A DNA stretch of 41,027 bases from Perkinsus marinus ATCC 50983. Its lineage: Eukaryota; Perkinsozoa; Perkinsida; Perkinsidae. The notes under the pieces were generated by a model that made no database searches, was not told where the DNA came from, and saw nothing but the letters and a program-made list of their open reading frames with translations. The stretch covers positions 42,585 to 83,611 of the forward strand of contig NW_003206190.1 in assembly GCF_000006405.1 (NCBI RefSeq). The letters run 5' to 3'. Positions within the stretch are counted from its first letter, which is position 1; every line of letters starts with the position of its first letter. Below, one piece after another: positions 23,980 through 35,100 of this stretch. Both the position numbers and the translations under genes were made by a program.

Positions 23980-24582
23980 ACCCACAGGGTCGAGGAACCG
24001 AACAAAAACCACTACGACCGACGAGTCCTCATGCGCCGGGCCTAGGGCGCCACCCGCTCAGGTGAATCCTTTCTCCAAGGCCTATACCCTATGCAAGATA
24101 TGCCAGCGGTCAGATTATTGTTAAATACACTCTGTAGAGTTTTCGCCAACTCCCGACACAAATCAATTCTCAGGCAAGGAGGATATACAAACAGCCGTGT
24201 AAATTCAAGATGATACCCATAGACCTTCCCCAGTAGAAAGGATAAGTATTGACTCATCCGACTGTGACAGAGGAGAGAAGATGTATACGACTCGCTGTGC
24301 ACAACCACAGTGGACTATTCCGAAGAACTAGTGAGATCCTGGCTCTATGGGTCACGGGTTCAAATCTCCCCCCAGACATTTCTCCCATCCTACTATTAAC
24401 ACAATAAAACGATCTTAGCAGAAAATGCCAATTTTAATGGCGGGAAAAACAGAAGTCTTCTGAGTCAGAAGTTCTGACTCTCACGCATAATAAAGCACTC
24501 GGAGAAATGAACATAAATAAATATATACTCCGATCACTTCGGTTAGGGTATGGAAAACATATACATTTACCAAGGAACGCAT
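23980..24582. other. Spacer downstream of PNO-A, with a tRNA-like B-box fragment
   Basis: No gene seen. Near 24347-24372 the + strand reads GGTCACGGGTTCAAATCT, which resembles a tRNA T-arm (polymerase III B box). Its stem does not pair well and no acceptor partner is present, so this is at most a decayed tRNA or SINE head. The rest should contain the PNO-A 3' UTR and the promoter of the gene that starts at 23979. Confidence 0.4.
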
Positions 24583-27500
24583 TTAGTACACCTCGGGGCA
24601 ATAACGGTCATTCTCGGCAAGGTCTTCGAATATCTCCTTAGCCTTCTCCATGGAGACGTTCTCACCCTTAGCGATGGCACGATAGACGGCACTCCTGATG
24701 TCGTTCTCAACCTGACCAGCCTGTCCGCAAAGATAGAAGTAACCACCCTTCTTAATGAGATCCTCATAGATACGAGAGCTGTTATCATCGATCTTGTTCT
24801 GCACATAGACCTTCTCCTTCTGGTCACGCGAGAATGCGGGATGAAGCTCAGTGATGGCACCCTCCTCAACGAAGCTCTCAAGCTCGTTACCAAAGATGTA
24901 ATCCTTGTTCTGATGACGGCAACCATAGAAGAGCCACATGGGACCAGTCTCGATGCCCTGACGCTTCATCCAAGCACGCTCTTGAGAGAAGGCGCGGAAG
25001 GGAGCAAGACCAGTACCAAGACCAGCCATGATCATAGGTGTCATCGGGCTCTCAGGGAACTTGAAGCTACCAGAGGTGATAGTAGCGGTAGTCTTTTGAC
25101 CGGGGACGATACGCTGGATGTAATCGGTAGCAGTACCAGTCCTCCTCGCACCAGATGGAGTGGTCCAGTTAACAATCACAACAGCAAGCTCGATGGCCTT
25201 AGGACCAACGAACCTCGGGGAACTAGCAATGGAATAGAGCCTAGGCTTGGTGCAAGGAATGAGAGTGATCAGCTGATCAAGAGAAGGACGAGCACTGGTG
25301 TACTTGTTGAGAACATCAGCGAAGGTCACAGTCTCAGCAGCGAGCTTGGTGTACATATCACGACCCTTGGTATCATCGGAGTCGCCGATCAACGCTAACT
25401 CAGCCTTCTCCTTGGGATCCTCAGCAAACTTAGACAGAGACTTGTAGAAAGCCCTGTTGGGACGACCGAAGATATCCAAAGACTCCTCAAAGAGCTGTGA
25501 GATGGTACGAGGACGGAGAGCAGCAGCACGCTTGCGAGCATCAATGTTCTCGGACACAGGGGTGATCTTGACCATCTCCGTGGGGTTGAGACCATAAGAC
25601 TGAAGGAAGGCACTAACTCTGCCAGCTTCGTTCATGGGGTGGATGTTGAGGACATCACCAAGAAGGTAGGGAAGATCCTGACCATCCTCCAATTCGAAGC
25701 GCAAATGACGAATATCCCTCTCGTAGTCGCTGGGGGTAAGACGATCGTTCTTCGTCAAACCAAGCTGAATAGTTTGAGGAGGCATGATCCTCTCGTAAGG
25801 AGCAACCACGGCTTCGTCAGAGTCGAGCTCACGGACCTCGAACTGAGAGTCGGGAATGGATCCGTCATCAACAGGCTCAGGAGCATTCACAGACTTCCAG
25901 TAACTCGGCATCCAATCCTCGAAGGCAGTCTCATACTTGTCATCATCCTGATCGTTACCAAGACCGATAGCAACAGTTCTCTCACCGCCCAACTGAGCGA
26001 ACAGATCGTCGATTCTCTTGCCAGCAGTGCAGAAGTGATGATAACTTGAATCACCCAAGGCGAAGACGCTGTATTGGACACCGTCCAACAAATGAGCATT
26101 GGAGTTGTCCTTAACAGCAGATTGCAATTGCGAAGTGAAGTCAAGAGCAGTCCTAGGAGTGGTACCCTCGCCAGTGGTAGAGCAGAGGACCATAAGGTTC
26201 TTGTTTTCAGGGAGTTCGCTGACGTCCATCTCATCACACTGCATCACCTTCACAGCATAACCACGCTGACGGGCCAACTCAGCAACACGATAAGACAAGG
26301 CCTCGGCAGTACCGGTCTCGGTACCATATAGAAGAGTCAGCGGCACACCATCAGAGATGTTACTATCCTGACCCAAGGCAGCCCACCTTTGGTACTTGCT
26401 GTAACGTTCACGGACCCAAGCGTCAAGCTGAGAACTGTACTGCTTGTACAAATCAGCATCACGCTTCTTCAAAGCACCGAAACGCATCTCGTTGCTGATA
26501 ACGGCATCCACATTCTTAGTAAGCCTCTTAGTATCAAGAACGAAGGGGTTCTTGCCCAACCTCTTTAACATCGGGTTGTAACGGTATAGCGGGAAGTAGC
26601 CAGAAGCAGCAACGGTTGCCTGATGCTGCATAGTGTGAGTCATACCATCAAGATTCTTATGCTCAATGCAGGGAGAATAGGCGACGATAACAGAACAACC
26701 ATCGTAATCCTCAGCCTCAGAGAAAGCCTTCAAGGTCTGCTGATAGTTGGCGCCCATGGAAACACTGGCGACGTACACAGTACCATAGTCCATGGCCATC
26801 TCCGCCAAGTTCTTCTTCTCGACATCGTGACCCATAGTAGCGAACTTGGCAACAGCACCAATGGGAGTAGCCTTGGACTTCTGACCACCAGTGTTGGAGT
26901 AGGCCTCAGTATCCAAAACCAGAACGTTCAAATCCTGACCGGAAGCAATGACGTGATCGAGTCCACCGTAGCCGATATCATAACCCCAACCATCACCACC
27001 GATGATCCAGTTAGAGATCTTAGGGAGCAAGTCGGACACGTCCAAGATATCCTGAATAGCAGGATCCTTGCTAGCCTCAGCCTTCAGAAGAGGTGGAAGG
27101 GACTTGGAAAGAGCGGCGCAAACCGCAGGATTCCTGAAGTTCTCAACCCACTCGTTCAACTGAGTGTACAACTCAGGCGAGAGAGGAGTATCCCTGCCCT
27201 CGAGGAGCATCTCCTGAACACGGACCTTAAGAGCCTTACGGCGAACGGCAGTGGTCACAGCCATACCCATACCGTACTCGGCAGCATCTTCGAACAGACT
27301 GTTAGCCCAGGCAGGACCAGTACCATCACGCCTCGCGGCGAAAGGAGTAGAGCCGTAAGGAGCACCCCAGATACTAGAGCAACCAGTGGCGTTAGCAATC
27401 ATCATGCGGTCACCGAACATTTGGGTAAGAAGGCGAACATAAGGAGTTTCACCACAACCAGCGCAGGCACCGTGGAACTCTAGCAGAGGCTGATAGAACT

Positions 27501-30084
27501 GACTACCCTTGAGGGTGGTATTATCGAACCTCGAGGAGCGATCGGGAAGGCTCACAGCATACTCCCAGTTCTGAGACTCGGCCTCCTTGAAATCACTCAA
27601 ATGCTCCATTCTCAGAGCATCGTCAGGGCAGGCGTTGACGCAGACTTCACAGCCAGTGCAATCCAAGGGAGAGACCTGAATCCTGTAATGAAGACCGGCA
27701 ACCTCGGCACCACCCTTGGCCTTGCGAGTATCGAAAGTGCTCGGCTTGGCATCATCCTCAGCTTGAGACAACAAGAAGGGTCTGATGCAAGCATGAGGGC
27801 ACGACATAGCGCAGATATTGCAGTGAGTGCACTTGTCCATATCCACAATAGGGATCATCAGAGCAACGCCACGCTTCTCGACCTTAGCGGTTCCAAGAGG
27901 GACCTTACCGCCAACAAGCTCATCATTGGCGAAAGCACTAACCGGAATATCATCACCTTGGAGAAGAGCAATAGGACCCTGAATACTCTGAGTAAAGCTC
28001 GGCTTGTTGATAGCACTCTTATCCTTAGCCAAGTTACCAAGAGCGTTATGGTAGGTTTGCTCATAATGGAGCATACTGTCCGAAAGATTCTTCCACTCAG
28101 CGGGAACCTTGATCTCAGTGATTGCATCAAGAGCCTTGTCAATCATCTCGTAGTTCTTCTGGACAACAGCCTCACCACGATGACCATAACTCTTCCTAAT
28201 GGTATTCTTGTACAAACCAATGCACTCCTTGAAGTCCATCACGTTAGCCAGCTTGAAGAAAGCGGACTGCATAACAACATTGATCATACGGCCCATACCG
28301 CACTCCTGAGCAACCTTGAAGGCATCGACGTTGAAGACCTTAGCATTCTTATCAGCGAGGGACTTACGAACACCAGCGGGGACGTGCTTGTTCCACTCTT
28401 CCACCGTAGTGAAAGGTGAGTTCAAGCAGAAGGTACCATTGTCCTTGAGATGTTCGGTCATACGATACATGTCCAAGTAGGTGGGGTTATGGCATCCGAC
28501 ATAATCAGCCTTGTTGACGGAATAATAGGACTTGATAGGCTCAGGACCAAACCTCAGATGAGACATAGTCAAACCACCAGCCTTCTGTGAACCATAAGCG
28601 AAGTATGCCTGGACATAGAGGTCGGTGTTATCACCAATGATCTTGGTGGCGTTCTTGTTGGCACCAACAGTACCATCTGAACCATAGCCGTAGATGAGGC
28701 ACTCAACGGTCTTAGGGTGAGACACGTTGATCTCATCAGTAAGAGGAAGAGACCTGTGAGTCACATCATCCTCGATCCCCACAGAGAAGTGATCCTTGGG
28801 GTATTGAGCATAAAGATTGTCAGCAACAGCGGCAACACACTTGGGAGTGAACTCCTTCTGTCCGAGACCCCAACGGCCACCGATCACCTTGATGTTTGAG
28901 CGGTTAGACTCCTGAATAGTACTGGCAACATCCAAGTAAAGAGGCTCTCCAAGGGAACCAGGCTCCTTAGTCCTATCAAGGACGGCAATGCGCTTAACAG
29001 ACTGGGGCAACGCCTTGAGGAAGTCTTCAGCAGACCAAGGACGATAAAGACGGGGCTTCAATACACCGACCTTCTTGCCTTGCGAGTTGACGAATGGTAG
29101 GGACTCTTCGATAACACTAGCACCAGAACCCAGGATGACAATTGCAGCCTCAGCATCTTTCGGGCCAGTCCACTGGAAGAGATCGTAATGACGACCAGTA
29201 ACAGCGCCAACACGATCCATCTCCTCCTTAACGATCTCAGGCGTCTTGTCGTAGAAAGCGTTAGAAGCCTCAAACTGTTGGAAGTAAACATCAGGGTTCT
29301 CGTTAGTGCCACGGACATAAGGGCGAGTGGGGTTGAGGGCTCTAGCACGATGAGCATTTAGTGCCTTCCTATCAATCATCCTTCTCATTTGATTGTAGGG
29401 CAGAGTATCAACCTTCTCAATGCAATGGGACAAGCGGAAACCATCAAAGAAACTAACGAATGGCACTCTAGCTCTGAGAGTAGCCAAGTGAGATACGAGA
29501 GCCATATCATGGCACTCCTGGACAGTATCGGCATCAATCATGGCGAAACCGGTCTGACGAACAGCCATGACATCCTGATGGTCACCAAAAATGGATAAGG
29601 CCTGACCAGCAACAGCACGTGCGGCCACATGCATAACGCAAGGGAGAAGTTCACCAGCTATTTTGTACATGTTGGGAACCATAAGGAGGAGACCTTGACT
29701 GGCAGTATAAGTAGTCGCCAACGAACCAGCAGCCAAAGCACCGTGAAGGGCACCGGCAGCACCAGCTTCGGACTGCATCTGAGTGATCTTGGGAACATCA
29801 CCAAAAGCATTCTTAACACCGAGCGCTGACCACTGCTCAGCGAGCTCGGCAGCAGGGGACGAGGGCGTAATGGGGTAGATGTAGGCGGTATCCATCATAG
29901 CATAGGACACATGGCACACAGCAGTGCAACCATCCATGGTCTGCCACTGACCGCCACTGGGGGAAGCCTTCCCAGCAAAATGCCTCGAGCTACCAGTAAT
30001 GGCACCAGCCTGGGCGGGTATAGCAAGACTACGAGCAGTTACCGCAAGAGAGCGGCCATGATTTAAAGTCGACAACATTAGCAA
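24583..30084 (-). CDS. PNO: Pyruvate:NADP+ oxidoreductase, copy A (intronless)
   Basis: Oxidises pyruvate plus CoA to acetyl-CoA and CO2 and passes electrons to NADP+. Single exon, 1,833 residues. The leader of about 42 residues has no Asp or Glu and ends SRHFAGKASPS, as in a mitochondrial targeting peptide. Domains: PFOR N-terminal and CoA regions (about 45-450), gamma domain with YGSDGTVGANKNATKIIGDN (about 465), two 4Fe-4S sites CTHCNICAMSCPH (about 750) and CTGCEVCVNACP (about 806), TPP domain with CAGCGETPYVRLLTQMFGDR (about 870), GGDGWGYDIGYGGLDH and NTGGQKSK (about 1025-1065). A flavodoxin domain follows with LLYGTETGTAEAL (about 1253), then FAD-binding RLYSIASSP (about 1616), NADPH-binding AGLGTGLAPFRAF (about 1685), YGCRHQNKDYIF, and C-terminal RYCPEVY. 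All cofactor motifs are intact. Codon use is strongly biased, suggesting high expression. It is the downstream member of a tandem pair with PNO-B. Confidence 0.96.
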   Translation of the reverse strand: MLMLSTLNHGRSLAVTARSLAIPAQAGAITGSSRHFAGKASPSGGQWQTMDGCTAVCHVSYAMMDTAYIYPITPSSPAAELAEQWSALGVKNAFGDVPKITQMQSEAGAAGALHGALAAGSLATTYTASQGLLLMVPNMYKIAGELLPCVMHVAARAVAGQALSIFGDHQDVMAVRQTGFAMIDADTVQECHDMALVSHLATLRARVPFVSFFDGFRLSHCIEKVDTLPYNQMRRMIDRKALNAHRARALNPTRPYVRGTNENPDVYFQQFEASNAFYDKTPEIVKEEMDRVGAVTGRHYDLFQWTGPKDAEAAIVILGSGASVIEESLPFVNSQGKKVGVLKPRLYRPWSAEDFLKALPQSVKRIAVLDRTKEPGSLGEPLYLDVASTIQESNRSNIKVIGGRWGLGQKEFTPKCVAAVADNLYAQYPKDHFSVGIEDDVTHRSLPLTDEINVSHPKTVECLIYGYGSDGTVGANKNATKIIGDNTDLYVQAYFAYGSQKAGGLTMSHLRFGPEPIKSYYSVNKADYVGCHNPTYLDMYRMTEHLKDNGTFCLNSPFTTVEEWNKHVPAGVRKSLADKNAKVFNVDAFKVAQECGMGRMINVVMQSAFFKLANVMDFKECIGLYKNTIRKSYGHRGEAVVQKNYEMIDKALDAITEIKVPAEWKNLSDSMLHYEQTYHNALGNLAKDKSAINKPSFTQSIQGPIALLQGDDIPVSAFANDELVGGKVPLGTAKVEKRGVALMIPIVDMDKCTHCNICAMSCPHACIRPFLLSQAEDDAKPSTFDTRKAKGGAEVAGLHYRIQVSPLDCTGCEVCVNACPDDALRMEHLSDFKEAESQNWEYAVSLPDRSSRFDNTTLKGSQFYQPLLEFHGACAGCGETPYVRLLTQMFGDRMMIANATGCSSIWGAPYGSTPFAARRDGTGPAWANSLFEDAAEYGMGMAVTTAVRRKALKVRVQEMLLEGRDTPLSPELYTQLNEWVENFRNPAVCAALSKSLPPLLKAEASKDPAIQDILDVSDLLPKISNWIIGGDGWGYDIGYGGLDHVIASGQDLNVLVLDTEAYSNTGGQKSKATPIGAVAKFATMGHDVEKKNLAEMAMDYGTVYVASVSMGANYQQTLKAFSEAEDYDGCSVIVAYSPCIEHKNLDGMTHTMQHQATVAASGYFPLYRYNPMLKRLGKNPFVLDTKRLTKNVDAVISNEMRFGALKKRDADLYKQYSSQLDAWVRERYSKYQRWAALGQDSNISDGVPLTLLYGTETGTAEALSYRVAELARQRGYAVKVMQCDEMDVSELPENKNLMVLCSTTGEGTTPRTALDFTSQLQSAVKDNSNAHLLDGVQYSVFALGDSSYHHFCTAGKRIDDLFAQLGGERTVAIGLGNDQDDDKYETAFEDWMPSYWKSVNAPEPVDDGSIPDSQFEVRELDSDEAVVAPYERIMPPQTIQLGLTKNDRLTPSDYERDIRHLRFELEDGQDLPYLLGDVLNIHPMNEAGRVSAFLQSYGLNPTEMVKITPVSENIDARKRAAALRPRTISQLFEESLDIFGRPNRAFYKSLSKFAEDPKEKAELALIGDSDDTKGRDMYTKLAAETVTFADVLNKYTSARPSLDQLITLIPCTKPRLYSIASSPRFVGPKAIELAVVIVNWTTPSGARRTGTATDYIQRIVPGQKTTATITSGSFKFPESPMTPMIMAGLGTGLAPFRAFSQERAWMKRQGIETGPMWLFYGCRHQNKDYIFGNELESFVEEGAITELHPAFSRDQKEKVYVQNKIDDNSSRIYEDLIKKGGYFYLCGQAGQVENDIRSAVYRAIAKGENVSMEKAKEIFEDLAENDRYCPEVY

Positions 30085-30127
30085 AACAGGATATCAAAAA
30101 CTAAAACGGAATAGTACGAAAGACATC

Positions 30128-30750
30128 GTAGAACATACGATTATCTGACTTTCTACAACATGACAAGTACGTTACGACTGAGCCCAGAAAGTCTTCAACT
30201 AATCTTTGTGTTAGCTGAAAGCTACTTGTCCCGTAAACTCGTATCTTTGGTCGACACAACGACGACAGAACACTTTTCTTAGCTGATAGTCTTCACCACA
30301 TCAAGGACAAGGGGATACTATGAACTGACTCATGCTCAATGATTTCATATAAAAGGGACAAGTGGTAAGTGTCCTCGATCTACAACTCTCATCAGTTCTA
30401 CATCGCAAACACGCGCTCATTTCGCATTGAGTAAAACCGATTCCATCGGGTGGGGCGCCTTTGCCACTACCAAGAGATGTGCCATCAGACAATCAACTTC
30501 GCGAGAGCACCCGATACGGAGATCAACTTCGTTATCACGACCCAAGCAACTTCCATGTCCACGAGTTGTGAGGATTAATTTCGCTGTTAGTGAGCCCGAG
30601 TCCGCTTGCGGCAGATATACCAGTCCAGAGCTCCACAATACGGCGTGACTGCTGCCGTCTACTGGAGGTGAGACACCTTGTGAATCGGAGTGAGCTGAGC
30701 ACCTTAGATTTCCGCGATGGTTACAGAAACGCCGGTTTTGACTACAAACC
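30128..30750 (+). repeat. Diverged tandem duplication, copy 1 (upstream of PNO-A)
   Basis: Starts GAACATACGATTATCTGACT and is matched by 30778 onward (GAACATACGGTTATCTAACC). Shared landmarks include TTCATATAAAAG (about 30343), CATCAGTTCTACATC, GGGGCGCC with GCCACTACCA (about 30452), and AATTTCGCT (about 30576). From about 30590 the similarity continues only to the reverse complement of copy 2. It lies directly 5' of PNO-A, so it may include its promoter; the TATAAA within the shared segment could be a TATA-like element, but that is speculation. Confidence 0.75.
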
Positions 30751-30777
30751 AATGACATGGTACGAGCGACATGATTG

Positions 30778-31430
30778 AACATACGGTTATCTAACCTCCT
30801 ATAACATGAGGCCTGATCCTCCAGAGTCTTGAACCAGTGATCTTCGTGCTAGCTGAAGGACACTTGCCTCGTGAAATCTTCTGTCGACACCACAATAAGA
30901 GAAATACATGCTTAGCAGGTATTCCGGCCCTCACTAACATCAAGGAGATATCATCAATCGACGTTGTAAGGTTCGAAGTATGTTCGCGCTCGATGAATTC
31001 ATATAAAAGAGACAAGTGCTCAGTGTACTCTACTTTTAACTTCTATCAGTTCTGCATCACAACCGCTACACCTTTTGAAGGCCTATTGTTCATCCAGTGG
31101 AGTCTATTCTAGCCGGCGGGGCGCCTATGCCACTACCACAAGATATGCCATGAGACAACCAGCGTCGCGAGGGCACTTAATAGGGGGATCAACCTTCTCT
31201 GCACGACCAAAGAAACTTCAATTTCGACGAATTGTAGCAATCAATTTCGCTCGGGGCAGATATGCCACAGCTAAACCGGCGGCTATGTTGCATCCATCAT
31301 GGAAATTTAATAGGTTCAGCTCCCTCAGACTCACAAGGCTTCTCGCCTCCAGTAGACAGCAGCAATCACACCGCGTTGAATTTCTGAGGTGGCATATCTG
31401 CCCCAAGCAAAATCCATCTCACTAACACCG
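30778..31430 (+). repeat. Diverged tandem duplication, copy 2, with inverted right-hand part
   Basis: From 30778 to about 31250 it matches copy 1 (30128-30590) in direct orientation. From about 31275 to 31430 it matches the reverse complement of copy 1 positions 30590-30745, for example CTCCAGTAGACAGCAGCAATC against the complement of 30640-30667, and CTCACTAAC against GTTAGTGAG. The left breakpoint lies just after AATTTCGCT. No coding capacity is evident. Confidence 0.7.
31253..31404. repeat. Perfect 16-bp inverted repeat around a 120-bp segment
   Basis: GGGGCAGATATGCCAC at 31253-31268 is the exact reverse complement of GTGGCATATCTGCCCC at 31389-31404. The enclosed 120 bp lies within the part that is inverted relative to copy 1. 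The sequence could form a stem-loop or serve as recombination arms. Confidence 0.9.
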
Positions 31431-32192
31431 GAGTTATTTTCTACAAATTGAAGTTACTTTTGTCGTACACACAAAGTTGATCTTCCTATCGCGTGCTCCC
31501 ATAAAACTGGGTGTACTAGAAGCATATCTTGGAGAGATGGAATGGGCGCGCCGCCCGATGGGATCGATTTCACTAAAAGCGAAGTCAATTTTCGAAAAGA
31601 CGGTCAAAACTCAACTGTGGAGAGATGAGCAGCAAATCAAGTCAATCCGATCTCGTTACACCTACAAAATCACGATCGACTCCCAAGATTAACTTATTCG
31701 CGGAAACTAATGTAGGTATCTATGATGACATATACGAGTCTTCGTTCTAGAAACCCAACCGGCCCAATAGAATGTACTAATCAGCACAACACAAGACCTT
31801 TCGTTTCGAGTAGAAAGTAGTAACATTCTGAGGAGAAACAGTGTGAAGAATCGCACACGAGATGATTATGTTAATCTATACAGCCCCAGACAATCCTCCA
31901 GCAAAGGGCAAAGTGACCCTGAACACCCGCGGAGTAGCATTTGAAGATGCTTGAAATATTCTGAAGCCACTTAACAGAGGCTGCGAACAACTGTGGACAA
32001 GTACGATAAAATGTACGTTATCAAACCGATTAAGGCAGAAAGATTTTGGAACTGGGATTATCTCCCAAATAATATTACACCGAGCTAATAAGCCTCTATT
32101 CTGCTCCTACATGTATCATGCATGGCGAAGCAAACCACACAAACACAGTTACATCGATAAGATGGCTCATGCTCGATACATTACAATCGTAC
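31431..32192. other. Spacer downstream of PNO-B
   Basis: No gene, RNA or clear repeat recognised. A short open frame at 31477-31692 has no family features and no intron partners. The stretch should contain the PNO-B 3' UTR and perhaps distal regulatory DNA of PNO-A. Confidence 0.4.
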
Positions 32193-35100
32193 TTAGTATA
32201 CTTCAGGGCAGTAACGTCCTTCCTCAGCAAGCTTTTCGAACATCTCCTTAGCCTTCTCGATTGAGATACCTTCACCAGCAGCGATAGCACGGTAAATAGC
32301 GGTCTTAATGTCCAACTCGACTTGACCAGCCTGTCCGCAAAGATAGAAGTAACCACCCTTCTTGATGAGGTCCTCATAGACACGAGAGCTGTTATCATCG
32401 ATCTTGTTCTGCACATAGACCTTCTCCTTCTGGTCACGCGAGAATGCGGGATGAAGCTCAGTGATGGCACCCTCCTCAACGAAGCTCTCGAGCTCGTTAC
32501 CAAAGATGTAGTCCTTGTTCTGATGACGGCAACCATAGAAGAGCCACATGGGACCAGTCTCGATGCCTTGACGCTTCATCCAAGCACGCTCTTGAGAGAA
32601 GGCGCGGAAGGGAGCAAGACCAGTACCAAGACCAGCCATGATCATAGGTGTCATCGGGCTCTCAGGGAACTTGAAACTACCAGATGTAACGGTAGCGGTA
32701 ACCTTGTAACCAGGAGCGATGCGCTGAATGTACTCCGTGGAAGTACCAGTTCTCTTGACACCAGAGGGAGTAGTCCAATTGAGAATCACAACAGCAAGCT
32801 CGATGGCCTTAGGACCAACGAACCTCGGGGAACTAGCAATGGAATAGAGCCTAGGCTTGGTGCAAGGGATGAGAGTGATCAACTGATCAAGAGAAGGACG
32901 AGCACTGGTGTACTTATTGAGAACATCAGCGAAGGTCACAGTCTCAGCAGCGAGCTTGGTGTACATATCACGACCCTTGGTATCATCGGAGTCGCCGATC
33001 AACGCCAACTCAGCCTTCTCCTTGGGATCCTCAGCGAACTTAGACAGAGACTTGTAGAAAGCCCTGTTGGGACGACCGAAGATATCCAAAGACTCCTCGA
33101 AGAGCTGTGAGATGGTACGAGGACGGAGAGCAGCAGCACGCTTGCGAGCATCAATATTCTCGGACACAGGGGTGATCTTGACCATCTCCGTGGGGTTGAG
33201 ACCATAAGACTGAAGGAAGGCACTAACCCTGCCAGCCTCGTTCATGGGGTGAATGTTGAGGACATCACCAAGAAGGTAGGGAAGATCCTGACCATCCTCC
33301 AATTCGAAGCGCAAATGACGAATATCCCTCTCGTAGTCGCTGGGGGTAAGACGATCGTTCTTCGTCAAACCAAGCTGAATAGTTTGAGGAGGCATGATCC
33401 TCTCGTAAGGAGCAACCACGGCTTCGTCAGAGTCGAGCTCACGGACCTCGAACTGAGAGTCGGGAATGGATCCGTCATCAACAGGCTCAGGAGCATTCAC
33501 AGACTTCCAGTAACTCGGCATCCAGTCCTCGAAGGCAGTCTCATACTTGTCATCATCCTGATCGTTACCAAGACCGATAGCAACAGTTCTCTCACCGCCC
33601 AACTGAGCGAACAGATCGTCGATTCTCTTGCCAGCAGTGCAGAAGTGATGATAACTTGAATCACCCAAGGCGAAGACGCTGTATTGGACACCGTCCAACA
33701 AATGAGCATTGGAGTTGTCCTTAACAGCAGATTGCAATTGCGAAGTGAAGTCAAGAGCAGTCCTAGGAGTGGTACCCTCCCCAGTGGTAGAACAGAGGAC
33801 CATAAGGTTCTTATGCTCAGGGAGCTCGCTGACGTCCATCTCGTCACACTGCATCACCTTCACAGCATAACCACGCTGACGGGCCAACTCAGCAACACGA
33901 TAAGACAAGGCCTCGGCAGTACCGGTCTCGGTACCATATAGAAGAGTCAGCGGCACACCCTCAGAGATCTCCTCTCCAGCGGCGGCCCATCCACGGTACT
34001 TCTGGTATCGAGCACCGACCCACTGAGTCATCTCCTTCATACAAGCATTGTACTTATCAGCATCACGCTTCTTCAGAGCACCGAAACGCATCTCATGAGT
34101 GATGACATCGTCAACGCTGAGAGTAAGCTTCTTAGTATCGAGAAGGAAGGGGTTCTTGCCCATGTGCTTCAAAGCTGGGTTGTAACGGAACAGAGGGAAG
34201 TAGCCAGAGTTGGCGACAGTGTACTGATGCTGCATAGTGTGACTCATACCATCGATATTCTTATGCTCAATGCAAGGTGCATATGCAACAACCAGAGAGG
34301 AGCCCTCATAAGCCTCAGCCTCAGAGAAAGCCTTCAAGGTCTGCTGATAGTTGGCGCCCATGGAAACACTGGCGACGTACACAGTGCCATAAGACATAGC
34401 CATCTCAGTGAGATTCTTCTTCTCGACATCGTGACCCATAGTGGCGAACTTGGCAACAGCACCAATAGGAGTGGACTTGGACTTCTGACCACCAGTGTTG
34501 GAGTAGGCCTCAGTATCCAAAACCAGAACGTTCAAATCCTGACCGGAAGCCAAGACATGATCGAGTCCACCGTAACCGATATCATAACTCCAGCCATCAC
34601 CACCGATGATCCAGTTAGAGATCTTGGGGAGCAGGTCGGACATGCCAAGGAGCTCCTCGATAGCAGAATCGTTGCTAGCCTCAGCGGCAAGGAGCTTAGG
34701 AATGGACTTGGAGAGAGCATCGCAGACCTTGGGATTGCTGAAGTTCTCAACCCACTGGTTCAACTGAGTGTACAACTCAGGCGACATCGGACTATCCCTG
34801 CCCTCGAGGAGCATCTCCTGAACACGAGCCTTAAGAGCCTTACGACGAACGGCAGTGGTCACAGCCATACCCATACCGAACTCGGCGGCATCTTCGAACA
34901 GACTGTTAGCCCAGGCGGGACCACGTCCATCAGGAGTGGTAGCGTAAGGAGTAGAACCGTAAGGAGCACCCCAGATACTAGAGCAACCAGTGGCGTTAGC
35001 AATCATCATGCGGTCACCGAACATTTGGGTAAGAAGACGAACATAAGGAGTTTCACCACAACCAGCGCAGGCACCGTGGAACTCTAGCAGAGGCTGATGG

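Noticed and set aside
24340-24385. Possible tRNA gene
   Set aside because: B-box-like sequence only; T stem pairs poorly, with no acceptor or anticodon arm.
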